A DNA stretch of 11,873 nt from Intrasporangium_A sp039812505 (GCF_039812505.1 NZ_JBDIAQ010000109.1:1-11873); one strand, 5' to 3'. Counted from the first letter of the stretch, positions 1 to 6,511 are shown. Made by a program: numbers and translations. The notes: generated by a model from the letters alone, not told the origin.

Positions 1-279
1 CCGAGCGGCTCTAGACAGTTCTCCGTCGGGCTGCTGGCGGCCGAGAGCGACTGGCGTCACCACTCGTGTCCGAGAACTACGCTGAGCACCTCCCGCGGTC
101 GGGCCGCAGCCCTCTGGCAGGCTGCGGACAGATGGAAGAGCGTCGACCTCTCATCCGGGACGCGCCGAACTCCGGTCAACCATTTCCCCTGGACTGGCGG
201 TCTCGCATCGGCGACGGCCATCTCTGCAGCCGAGCGTCCACATCGCGAGGCGTGCACGCCACGAGAAGCACACGTTGCC
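1..279. other. No supported gene in the left edge
   Basis: I see no convincing gene here. The open frames on both strands are short, arginine/serine-rich in the way antisense or non-coding G+C-rich DNA translates, and resemble no family I recognise. No RNA gene or strong hairpin was found. It may be the remains of a decayed gene or the downstream region of the helix-turn-helix gene to its right. Confidence 0.4.
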
Positions 280-636
280 CTATTCGGGCCGGGTACCGCC
301 CCAGTACTGAGCGACGGTATTGGGGTCGTTCAGCGACATGGGGCCCCAGACATCGCCCTCGGGCAGGTGTTGGTCGATTCCCTTCCAACGCTCCCTTGTA
401 GAGTCTCGCGTGGTTCCGAGGGCGGCCGCGATCTCGGCCCATGACATGCCAGCCTTCCGGGCGTAGCGCACGGTCAGGAGCTCGGTGGTGTCACAACTCC
501 GCCGAACCTCATTAATGGCATACATGGTCGCCAGCAGCTCTTGTTTCCAGCCATCTGGGCTAGACCACGAACCTCCTGCGTTGCGAGGCCCCTTCATGGC
601 CCTGTGTACGGTTACGCCTCCGCTGTATCTCGCCAT
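280..636 (-). CDS. Small helix-turn-helix protein, unknown role
   Basis: This is a 118-residue protein if ATG at 636 is used. The frame stays open to a GTG at 699, and a later ATG at 597 gives 105 residues. None has a good Shine-Dalgarno sequence, so the start is uncertain. The recognisable part is the stretch around RYARKAGMSWAEIAAALGTT, a helix-turn-helix of the kind found in short actinobacterial proteins (pattern ARxAGxSWAEIxxALGxT), preceded by a helical segment rich in charged residues. It probably binds DNA, but the target is unknown. Composition is more A+T-rich than the metabolic genes: a hand count of 481-540 gives about 55% G+C, against about 70% for 3001-3060. A 10-bp inverted repeat lies just upstream of the 636 start and could be its operator. 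Confidence 0.6.
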   Translation of the reverse strand: MARYSGGVTVHRAMKGPRNAGGSWSSPDGWKQELLATMYAINEVRRSCDTTELLTVRYARKAGMSWAEIAAALGTTRDSTRERWKGIDQHLPEGDVWGPMSLNDPNTVAQYWGGTRPE

Positions 637-660
637 GAGTGCAGGATGCCACCGGACCAG

Positions 661-691
661 GGCCAAGTCCCCACGATTCCCGGACTTGGCC
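661..691. repeat. 10-bp perfect inverted repeat before the HTH gene
   Basis: GGCCAAGTCC at 661-670 and GGACTTGGCC at 682-691 are perfect inverted copies separated by 11 bases. The element lies 94 bases beyond the stop of the thiamine-binding gene and about 25 bases before the ATG at 636 of the HTH gene (both read leftward). It could be a terminator of the first, although no T-run follows, or an operator for the second. If the GTG at 699 were the start, the repeat would lie inside the coding sequence, which argues mildly for a downstream start. Confidence 0.5.
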
Positions 692-784
692 GATGTCACC
701 TGTGCATCCGGAGTGGTCGCTACGGGTGATGCGGTGATCGCACACGCCGCTCACTCTCTGGCCGGGCTACTGCGGAAATCCGAT

Positions 785-1096
785 CTAGGCACTCTTGTGG
801 TCCAGCTCCGCCTCTAAGCGATCGATCTTGCCAGATATCTCGTCCGTATAGCCCGGACGGATGTCCGCTTTCAGGACGAGCGACACGCGCGACCCGTACG
901 GGCCGACTGCCTCGGTCGCTCGACGGACGACGTCGAACACGGCGTCCCAGTCGCCCTCGATCGTCGTAAACATCGCGTCCGTATGGTTCGGCAGACCGGA
1001 CTCGCGGACGATGCGCACTGCCGCCGCGACGGCATCATGTACAGAACCGTCCTCTCGCCCAGTGCCGCTCGGGGCGACACAGAACGCGACCAACAT
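785..1096 (-). CDS. Thiamine-binding family protein (MTH1187/YkoF-like), full copy
   Basis: This 103-residue protein matches the MTH1187/DUF77 (thiamine-binding protein, PF01910) family as I know it. It starts MLVAFCVAPS, carries RESGLPN near residues 31-37, TDAMFTTIEG near 39-48, and ends the core with VSLVLKADIRPG near 71-82. Length is normal for the family. Members are small cytoplasmic ferredoxin-fold proteins that bind thiamine or a related ligand; the physiological role is poorly known. The ATG at 1096 is preceded by a purine-rich GGAAGGTAGG, a good ribosome site. That ATG overlaps the TGA of the truncated copy upstream as TGATG, so translation may be coupled. Codon use is less G/C-ending than in the fragment next to it (for example CAT, ACT, TGT, GTA), suggesting separate ancestry. 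Confidence 0.85.
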   Translation of the reverse strand: MLVAFCVAPSGTGREDGSVHDAVAAAVRIVRESGLPNHTDAMFTTIEGDWDAVFDVVRRATEAVGPYGSRVSLVLKADIRPGYTDEISGKIDRLEAELDHKSA

Positions 1097-1278
1097 CACG
1101 ACCTACCTTCCCTGTGCCGTTCAGGCACTCTCGCTGCCTCGACCGTGGTGAACATCGCGTCGGTGCGGTTGGGCAGCCCGGACTCGCGGACCACGGCGAT
1201 GGCTCGGGCCACCGCCTCCCCGACCGAGCCGGTCTCGTCGGCAGGGGTGGACGGGGCGACCGAGAAGGCGATGAGCAT
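1096..1278 (-). pseudogene. Truncated second copy of the thiamine-binding gene
   Basis: This 60-codon frame begins MLIAFSVAPS and follows the full copy through RESGLPNRTDAMFTTVE; by hand 32 of the first 47 residues are identical. At about 1138 homology stops. Thirteen unrelated codons follow, then TGA overlapping the ATG of the full copy. The C-terminal half, including the KADIRPG strand, is missing, so it is unlikely to fold as the family does. Its codons are strongly G/C-ending like the host metabolic genes. Upstream, TAGAGT (1290-1285) lies six bases before ATG with GGAGGA in between, so a promoter for a leaderless or very short-leader transcript is intact. It may now serve mainly as the leader of the full copy. 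A functional short peptide is possible but unsupported. Confidence 0.75.
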
Positions 1279-1284
1279 TCCTCC

Positions 1285-1290
1285 ACTCTA
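1285..1290 (-). promoter_or_regulatory. Candidate -10 box TAGAGT, leaderless pattern
   Basis: On the minus strand TAGAGT ends six bases before the ATG at 1278. TAnnnT at this distance is the usual arrangement for leaderless actinobacterial transcripts. The same hexamer occurs before the acetyl-CoA acetyltransferase gene. No clear -35 element was found. It would drive both the truncated and the full thiamine-binding genes. Confidence 0.45.
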
Positions 1291-1334
1291 ATGGCCGGGC
1301 AACTACCGGTCGGGCGCCTCCGGACCCCACAAAT

Positions 1335-1439
1335 GCACTCGATCGGAAGTACTGCACTCTCGATGAAGACTGGCGCACTCTCGATGAAGACTGGTGCACT
1401 CTCGATGAAGACTCGATGAAGACTCGTGCACTCTCGATC
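1335..1439. repeat. 21-bp tandem direct repeat array
   Basis: The core unit is GCACTCTCGATGAAGACTGG plus one variable base, 21 bp. Two full copies stand at 1354-1374 and 1375-1395. A third starts at 1396 and runs into a partial duplicate (GATGAAGACTCGT, 1415-1427), and a shortened copy begins at 1428. A degenerate copy begins at 1335. The array lies between the end of the GNAT gene and the promoter of the truncated thiamine-binding copy, both read leftward, so it is upstream of the latter. There are no spacers, which excludes CRISPR. A 21-bp period is two helical turns and would put bound proteins on one DNA face. Slippage-generated satellite sequence is the alternative. Confidence 0.8.
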
Positions 1440-1454
1440 TGTCGGGGTCAGAGG

Positions 1455-2465
1455 TCAGAGGTCCTTCTTCATGCTCAGCAGCTCCTCGACGACCTGGAAG
1501 CCCAGGTCGACGTTGATCTGCACCATCCACGGGTTCAGCTCGGCGTTGCAGGTGTCTATGCGTTTGCGTTGCGGGTCGAAGCGCTGCAGCCGACGGATGT
1601 TCGCCACCTTGACGGCCATCCCGAGGCGGTGGCCGCGGTGCTCCGGCAGGACGAGCGTGCCCCACTGGTGGGCGACCTCGAGGTCCCCGGCCGGCAGTGC
1701 GAGGGCAGTGTAGGCAGCCACGACGCCGGTGGCCCGCTCCACGGCCAGCGCCGTCAGCCTTCTCCCGCCCGTGTCCCGCTCGTGCTCGAGCAGCTCGGCA
1801 TAGTCCGCCGGGGTCATCGACTCCGCCTCGAAGTCCACCTCGCCGCTGGGGGCATCCAGGGCCAGCCGGTTCGAGCAGTCGCAGAGCGACTGGCGCAGCG
1901 CCTCGGGCACCCCGTCGTCGAGGTACACCTGCACGTCGTACGCCGACCCGACCGCGGAGCGCGCCGACTCCTCCAGGGCGTCGAGCCGCTCCGGGGGGAC
2001 CGGGAGCTCGAGGTGCCGGACGATCTCGACGTTGGACAACGTGAAGCCGCGCCGCTCCGCGAACCGTCGGGCGCGCCCGGTCTCCCGCTCCTCGGGTCGG
2101 ACGAAGGCGTCGAGCAGGAGCAGCGACCGCCCTTCGTCTCGGGCGGCGTCCTCGAGCCGACGCAGCAGCGCGGCGCCCACGCCACGGCCCCGGTGGGCCG
2201 GATCGACCTGCAGCTCGGCCCAGCAGAGCGTCTGGTTGTCCCGCTCCGGGAACCACACGCGGGCCAACCCGAGCACCCGACCCGACCCGAGAGCGACGGT
2301 GAGCAGGTCGTGCTCGCCGGGGAACGTGAAGCGCACCTCCTTGGCGAACTCCTCGAGGCTGTAGCGGTGCGGCACCACCCGGGATGCCGCCGAGCTGCGG
2401 TCCCAGACGCCCCAGCACTGCTCGACGAGGGAGTCGTCGGCGCGGTCGATGCCCGTGATCTGCAT
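1455..2465 (-). CDS. Tandem-domain GNAT acetyltransferase
   Basis: This 336-residue protein contains two GNAT folds. The first has the acetyl-CoA loop in LQVDPAHRGRGVGAALL (about residues 85-101). The second has LVLPEHRGHRLGMAV (about 271-285), where HRGHRLG keeps the R/Q-x-x-G-x-G/A pattern. The end, with NxxMVQINVDLGFQVVEE, is typical of the domain. It transfers an acyl group from acyl-CoA to an unknown amine; a double GNAT recalls mycothiol synthase, but I see no reason to assign that role. ATG at 2465 is chosen because the upstream extension of the frame runs into meaB and reads as an arginine-rich shadow. The gene is 56 bases after meaB and probably the last member of the acetyltransferase-meaB operon. 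No clear terminator follows. Confidence 0.85.
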   Translation of the reverse strand: MQITGIDRADDSLVEQCWGVWDRSSAASRVVPHRYSLEEFAKEVRFTFPGEHDLLTVALGSGRVLGLARVWFPERDNQTLCWAELQVDPAHRGRGVGAALLRRLEDAARDEGRSLLLLDAFVRPEERETGRARRFAERRGFTLSNVEIVRHLELPVPPERLDALEESARSAVGSAYDVQVYLDDGVPEALRQSLCDCSNRLALDAPSGEVDFEAESMTPADYAELLEHERDTGGRRLTALAVERATGVVAAYTALALPAGDLEVAHQWGTLVLPEHRGHRLGMAVKVANIRRLQRFDPQRKRIDTCNAELNPWMVQINVDLGFQVVEELLSMKKDL

Positions 2466-2521
2466 CCCACGACGGTGACACTCGCAGGCCGCACCGTTCA
2501 ACGGGTTTTCGGGGCGTGGGG

Positions 2522-3547
2522 TCAGCGGTCCGCGTGCGCGAGCAGGACGTCGACAGCGGCATACGGGTCGATCCGTCCGGCGGCGAGCGCGGCGGAGAGC
2601 GCGCCGAGTCCGTCCTGGCCCTCGACCGCTTCGAGGCGGGTTCGCAACCGCTCCAGGGCGAGCTGTTCGATCTCGTCGGCCGCGCGTCGCTCGCGGCGGC
2701 GGCACAGCTCACCGGTCTCGTCCAGATGCGCGCGATGCTTGTCGAGGGCCTGCATGAGCCGGTCGAGGCCGACCCGTTGCAGCGCAGCCGTCCGGACCAC
2801 GGGCGGCCGCCAGCCCCCGGGCGCCGCGCGCTCGGCCAGGGAGACCATGCGGCGCAGGTCGTGCACCGTCGCCTCGGCTCCGGGGTGGTCGGCCTTGTTG
2901 ACCACGAAGACGTCGCCGATCTCGAGGATCCCCGCCTTGGCGGCCTGGATGCCGTCGCCCATGCCGGGTGCGAGCAGCACGACGGAGGTGTCGGCCAGCC
3001 CGGCGATCTCGACCTCGCTCTGGCCGACCCCGACGGTCTCGACGAGGACGACGTCGAAGCCGGCGGCGTCGAGCACGCGGATGGCCTGCGGCGTCGCGGC
3101 GGAGAGCCCGCCGAGGTGCCCACGCGTGGCGAGCGAGCGGATGTAGACGCCCGGGTCGTGGGGGCGGTCCTGCATGCGGATCCGGTCACCGAGCAGGGCG
3201 CCCCCCGAGAACGGCGAGGACGGGTCGACCGCGAGGACGCCCACCCGCAGGCCGCGCCCGCGGAAGGCGCTGATGAGCAGGCTGGTGGACGTCGACTTGC
3301 CCACCCCAGGGGCCCCCGTCAGGCCGATGACCCAGGCGCGGCCGGCGTGCGGGACGAGTGCGGCCATGACCTCGCGCAACGCCGGATGGGCGTCCTCGAC
3401 CAGGGAGACCAGCCGGGCCACGGCACGCGGAGTACCCGCCCTGGCCGAGTCGACCAGGGCGGGTACGTCGACCGCGCGGGCGCCCAGGTCAGCTCTGGTC
3501 GGCGGCCGGCACGCGCAGGATGAGGGCGTCGCCCTGCCCGCCGCCAC
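2522..3547 (-). CDS. meaB: MeaB, GTPase chaperone of B12-dependent acyl-CoA mutase
   Basis: MeaB is a SIMIBI-class GTPase that loads and protects adenosylcobalamin in methylmalonyl-CoA (or ethylmalonyl-CoA) mutase. With GTG at 3547 the protein has 341 residues. Walker A GAPGVGKST lies near 78-86, AVDPSS near 106-111, ETVGVGQSE near 170-178 and NKAD near 217-220. It resembles the actinobacterial branch (STSTS after the P-loop). The start is uncertain. Family N-termini begin about where VDVPALVDSARAG stands here, yet between the acetyltransferase stop (3491) and a GTG at 3421 there is no ATG, GTG or TTG in frame. Candidate starts are GTG at 3565 or 3547, inside the upstream gene, or a CTG at 3487 next to that stop. 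A perfect 13-bp hairpin lies in this 5' region. No mutase gene is in the window. Confidence 0.9.
   Translation of the reverse strand: MAAGRATPSSCACRPPTRADLGARAVDVPALVDSARAGTPRAVARLVSLVEDAHPALREVMAALVPHAGRAWVIGLTGAPGVGKSTSTSLLISAFRGRGLRVGVLAVDPSSPFSGGALLGDRIRMQDRPHDPGVYIRSLATRGHLGGLSAATPQAIRVLDAAGFDVVLVETVGVGQSEVEIAGLADTSVVLLAPGMGDGIQAAKAGILEIGDVFVVNKADHPGAEATVHDLRRMVSLAERAAPGGWRPPVVRTAALQRVGLDRLMQALDKHRAHLDETGELCRRRERRAADEIEQLALERLRTRLEAVEGQDGLGALSAALAAGRIDPYAAVDVLLAHADR
3432..3466. repeat. 13-bp perfect hairpin at the meaB 5' end
   Basis: GTACCCGCCCTGG (3432-3444) and CCAGGGCGGGTAC (3454-3466) are perfect inverted copies with a 9-base loop. The structure begins 22 bases past the acetyltransferase stop on the minus strand and falls inside codons for VPALVDSARAGT of meaB. 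Several of those codons (GTA, AGG, GGT, ACT) are unusual for this genome and are what completes the arms, hinting at selection for the RNA structure. It could weaken meaB translation, act as an intra-operon attenuator, or protect the upstream message. No T-run follows. Confidence 0.6.
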
Positions 3548-4703
3548 CGCACAGCGCAGCCGCACCGACCCCGCCGCCGCGCCGCTTCAGCTCGAGCGCG
3601 AGGTGCAGGGCCATGCGAGCCCCGGACATGCCGATCGGGTGACCGAGCGCGATGGCGCCCCCGTTGACGTTGACCCTGTCGAGGTCGAGGCCGAGCTCCT
3701 TGGCCGAGGCGAGCCCGACGGCGGCGAACGCCTCGTTGATCTCGACGAGGTCGAGGTCGGCCGGCGCGATGCCCTCCTTGCCGCACGCGACCGCGATGGC
3801 GTGGGCCGGCTGCTGCTGCAGGCTCGAGTCCGGGCCGGCGACCATGCCCTGGGCGCCGATCTCGGCCAGCCAGGACAGGCCCAGCTCCTCGGCCTTTGCC
3901 TTGCTCATCACGACGACCGCGCAGGCACCGTCGGAGATCTGCGAGGCGGAGCCCGCCGTGATGGTGCCGTCCTTGGCGAAGGCCGGCCGCAGCCCGGCGA
4001 GCGAGGCAGCCGTGGTCTCGGGGCGGATGCCCTCGTCGGACTTGAACTCGACCGGCTCGCCCCTGCGCTGTGGGATGGAGACCGCGACGACCTCGTCCTC
4101 GAAGAGCCCGTCCTTCCAGGCCTTGGCCGCGAGCTGGTGGCTGCGGGCGGAGAACTCGTCCTGCTCCGCCCGGGTGAAGGCCTGCTCGCCGGTGTTGCAG
4201 GACTCGGTCAGGGCGCCCATGGCCTGGTCGGTGAAGACGTCCCAGAGGCCGTCGTAGGCCATGTGGTCACGCATCGTGACGTCGCCGTACTTGAAGCCGG
4301 AGCGGCTCTTCTCGAGCAGGTGCGGCGCGTTGGTCATCGACTCCTGGCCGCCGGCGACGACGATCTCGACCTCACCGGCCCGGATCAGCTGGTCGGCCAG
4401 GCCGATCGCGTTCAGGCCCGAGAGGCAGACCTTGTTGATGGTGATCGACGGCACGTTCATCGGGATGCCGGCCGCGACCGCCGCCTGGCGGGCCGGGATC
4501 TGGCCGACGCCGGCCTGCAGGACCTGGCCCATGATGACGTAGTCGACCTGGTCGGGCGCGACACCGGCCTTGCCCAGGGCGCCCTTGATGGCGATGCCGC
4601 CGAGCTGGGGGCCGGAGAAGTCCTTGAGCGAGCCGAGCAGGCGACCCATCGGGGTGCGGGCTCCGGCGACGATGACGGACACGGGACGGTCAGTGGTGCT
4701 CAT
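3489..4703 (-). CDS. Acetyl-CoA C-acetyltransferase (thiolase)
   Basis: This is a 404-residue type II thiolase, the usual length. It condenses two acetyl-CoA to acetoacetyl-CoA (or cleaves it), the entry step of the ethylmalonyl-CoA pathway. The nucleophile is Cys93 in NKVCLSGLNAI. The second signature NGGAIALGHPIGMSGAR gives His355, and AALCGGGGQGDALIL gives Cys385, the acid/base cysteine. NEAFA, typical of biosynthetic thiolases, is present. ATG at 4703 follows a GGAGAGAG ribosome site. It is first in a leftward operon with meaB and the GNAT gene and divergent from the epimerase, a grouping that also occurs in Streptomyces as I recall. Fatty-acid oxidation is an alternative role, but the surrounding genes favour C2 assimilation. 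Confidence 0.93.
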   Translation of the reverse strand: MSTTDRPVSVIVAGARTPMGRLLGSLKDFSGPQLGGIAIKGALGKAGVAPDQVDYVIMGQVLQAGVGQIPARQAAVAAGIPMNVPSITINKVCLSGLNAIGLADQLIRAGEVEIVVAGGQESMTNAPHLLEKSRSGFKYGDVTMRDHMAYDGLWDVFTDQAMGALTESCNTGEQAFTRAEQDEFSARSHQLAAKAWKDGLFEDEVVAVSIPQRRGEPVEFKSDEGIRPETTAASLAGLRPAFAKDGTITAGSASQISDGACAVVVMSKAKAEELGLSWLAEIGAQGMVAGPDSSLQQQPAHAIAVACGKEGIAPADLDLVEINEAFAAVGLASAKELGLDLDRVNVNGGAIALGHPIGMSGARMALHLALELKRRGGGVGAAALCGGGGQGDALILRVPAADQS

Positions 4704-4742
4704 GGTGAGGCTCTCTCCAACGTCTTCGGGGGATGTGTTCCC

Positions 4743-4748
4743 ACTCTA
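4743..4748 (-). promoter_or_regulatory. Candidate -10 box for the acetyltransferase-meaB operon
   Basis: TAGAGT on the minus strand fits TAnnnT and would start transcription about 30 bases before the ATG at 4703. No convincing -35 was found. A small hairpin (GCCGGG/CCCGGC, 4756-4772) lies just upstream in the 137-base divergent intergenic region and might be an operator. Confidence 0.4.
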
Positions 4749-4828
4749 ACTGCGGGCCGGGAAAGCCCCGGCTAGAGCATGAGCAAGGGCACACGCAAGC
4801 ACGGTTCGCCCGAGGTCTGCCGTGGTCC

Positions 4829-4834
4829 TAGGGT
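4829..4834 (+). promoter_or_regulatory. Candidate -10 box for mce, leaderless pattern
   Basis: TAGGGT ends six bases before the ATG at 4841, placing transcription start at or next to the start codon. The embedded AGGG could instead serve as a weak ribosome site, so leaderless versus leadered cannot be settled from sequence. Confidence 0.4.
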
Positions 4835-4840
4835 CGGGGC

Positions 4841-5281
4841 ATGACTGAAGCATCGGGACCGCTCTTCACCCACATCGACCACGTCGGCATCGCCGTCCCG
4901 GACCTCGACGAGGCGATCGCCTTCTACGAGCAGAAGTACGGCATGAGCAAGGTGCACGAGGAGCGCAACGAGGAGCAGGGCGTCCGCGAGGCGATGATGG
5001 CCGTGGGTGACTCCGGCTCATGCGTCCAGCTGCTCGCCCCCCTCTCCCCCGAGTCGGCGATCGCCAGGTTCCTGGACCGCAGCGGGCCCGGCATCCAGCA
5101 GATGGCCTATCGGGTGACCGACATCGAGGCCGTCTCGGCCACCCTGCGGGGGCGCGGGCTGCGACTGTTGTACGACGCGCCGCGGCGCGGCACGAGCGCC
5201 AGCCGGATCAACTTCATCCACCCCAAGGATGCCGGCGGCGTACTGGTCGAGCTGGTCGAGCCCGCCGCGACCGCCTGCTGA
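4841..5281 (+). CDS. mce: Methylmalonyl-CoA epimerase
   Basis: This 146-residue vicinal-oxygen-chelate protein has two beta-alpha-beta-beta-beta modules (about 10-65 and 80-140). It interconverts (2R)- and (2S)-methylmalonyl-CoA and, in the ethylmalonyl-CoA pathway, also ethylmalonyl-CoA epimers. Comparison with the Propionibacterium shermanii enzyme puts metal ligands at His14 (DHVGIAV), Gln63 (VQLLAP) and Glu137 (LVELVEP), and a catalytic Glu near residue 50. The position of the remaining His ligand (GLHHMAW in P. shermanii) reads GIQQMAY here, so Gln86 replaces His. I recall the same Gln in other actinobacterial members, so this looks like a clade trait rather than damage. The gene stands alone on the plus strand, divergent from the acetyltransferase-meaB operon, and ends 42 bases from the convergent glycosidase gene. 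It is unrelated to mammalian-cell-entry mce genes. Confidence 0.92.
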   Translation: MTEASGPLFTHIDHVGIAVPDLDEAIAFYEQKYGMSKVHEERNEEQGVREAMMAVGDSGSCVQLLAPLSPESAIARFLDRSGPGIQQMAYRVTDIEAVSATLRGRGLRLLYDAPRRGTSASRINFIHPKDAGGVLVELVEPAATAC

Positions 5282-5323
5282 GGCCGGCCGCCGACAGAGC
5301 GAGGATCGCCCCCCGGCGCAGGC

Positions 5324-6511
5324 TCACGCCATCCGGTCCAGCTCGTGGGCGGTCAGCACGACAAGTGCCGCGGTCCAGGCGAGCGGCGCCGGTCCGGCCG
5401 CGCGCCGGTCCGGGCGCACCTTCTCCGGCACGCTGCCCCATGCGGTCCGGTGGGCAGCCAGCCAGCCGAGCCACCGGCGAGCCTCGTCGCGACGCCCGGT
5501 CGCCGCGGCCGTGTAGGCGACCAGTGCGGTCTCCGGGGTCCAGGAGACCCCGTCGGCCCGCCATCCGGTCCCCGGGGCCAGTCCGCCGGCCGGCCGGAGC
5601 GCCTCGACGGAGTACCTGGAGCAGGCCGACGTCGCCTCCGGGTGCGCGTCGTCGGCGAAGGGCGGCAGCAGCATCGCGGTGGCGGCGTCCAGCCCACCAC
5701 TGTGTCCGTACCGGTTGTACGAGGGGCCGAACTCGCCGACGACCAGCCCCCGCAGTCGCTCGGCGGCCCGGGACCACCGCGCCGCCTCCGACGAGCTTCC
5801 CTCGGCGGCATGCATCCGCGCGGCGGCCCCGAGCCCGGTGGCCATCGGGGCGATCGTCCCCAGCGTCACCGCACGCTCGGGCACCTCCCAGTAGTCGGGC
5901 GACGCGGCCGGCAGCGTCGTGGCGCCGCGCGTCTGGTGGTCGATGAAGGACGCGGCCCGGTCACGCATGGGCCGGAGGTCGACCGGGACGACACGCGCCC
6001 CCGACGCCGACCGCGCCATGTCGAGGGCCCACAGCACCCAGCCGGCTCCGTCGGACTGACGCCGACGATCGTCGGGGGGCCCCGACCCGTCCGGCAGATA
6101 GCGGGCCTCGAAACCCCCGTCGGGCAGCTGCACCTGGCTCAGGAAGCGCAGCGTGTCCCAGGCCTGCGCGACGTGCCCGGTCGCTGCCAGGGCCACGACG
6201 ACGAAGGACGCGTCGCGCGGCCAGACGTACCGCCAGATCCTCGCCGGGCCGGCGAGCACGGCACCGTTCGGCTGGAGCAGACCGTGCAGGTCCAGCAGCG
6301 CCTGGGCGACCAGCCCGTCCGGCACCCCCTCCCCCGGCACTCTGCCGGCGGCGAGCCAGGCGCGCGCGGCCCGCTCGGAGCCCCTCGGGCGCCACCCGGC
6401 ACCGTTGGCGAGGGTCGGCAGGGGATCTGCCGGCCGAGCCCGGTCCACGACGGCGCCTGCCCCGGCGCCGACGGCCAGGGCGCCGACGAGCACGGACCGT
6501 CGGGTCACCAC
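5324..6511 (-). CDS. Exported GH15-like glycosidase (glucoamylase fold)
   Basis: This 395-residue protein starts from GTG at 6511 (a second GTG follows directly), chosen because AAGGAGGT sits about six bases upstream; the longer frame to 6619 lacks support. The N-terminus MVTRRSVLVGALAVGAGAGA is a twin-arginine-like signal or anchor with no lipobox Cys. The rest is a GH15 (alpha/alpha)6 catalytic domain: WRYVWPRDASF near 93-103, PDYWEVPE with Glu209 at the general-acid position (as E179 of Aspergillus glucoamylase), and SVPEKV with Glu363 at the general-base position (as E400), followed by PLAWTAALVVLTA. Both catalytic acids are kept, so hydrolysis of an alpha-glucoside outside the membrane is likely; the substrate is unknown. 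The N-terminal beta-sandwich domain of many bacterial GH15 enzymes is absent. It is divergent from ccr and shares its upstream region. Confidence 0.82.
   Translation of the reverse strand: MVTRRSVLVGALAVGAGAGAVVDRARPADPLPTLANGAGWRPRGSERAARAWLAAGRVPGEGVPDGLVAQALLDLHGLLQPNGAVLAGPARIWRYVWPRDASFVVVALAATGHVAQAWDTLRFLSQVQLPDGGFEARYLPDGSGPPDDRRRQSDGAGWVLWALDMARSASGARVVPVDLRPMRDRAASFIDHQTRGATTLPAASPDYWEVPERAVTLGTIAPMATGLGAAARMHAAEGSSSEAARWSRAAERLRGLVVGEFGPSYNRYGHSGGLDAATAMLLPPFADDAHPEATSACSRYSVEALRPAGGLAPGTGWRADGVSWTPETALVAYTAAATGRRDEARRWLGWLAAHRTAWGSVPEKVRPDRRAAGPAPLAWTAALVVLTAHELDRMA

Noticed and set aside
485..817. Plus-strand 110-codon frame
   Set aside because: Antisense to the HTH gene, no recognisable motif, no ribosome site.
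1335..1439. CRISPR array
   Set aside because: Units are head-to-tail with no unique spacers and no cas gene is present.
1303..3189. A 628-codon open frame on the minus strand across the GNAT gene and meaB
   Set aside because: It is an arginine/proline/alanine-rich shadow in another frame; the GNAT and MeaB motifs are in other frames.
4756..4772. GCCGGG/CCCGGC hairpin in the divergent promoter region as a riboswitch or operator
   Set aside because: Six-base G+C arms are frequent by chance here; noted only as a possible operator.
3174..4775. A 533-codon open frame on the plus strand opposite the acetyltransferase
   Set aside because: Antisense shadow of a strongly conserved thiolase; G+C-rich codons keep the opposite frame open.
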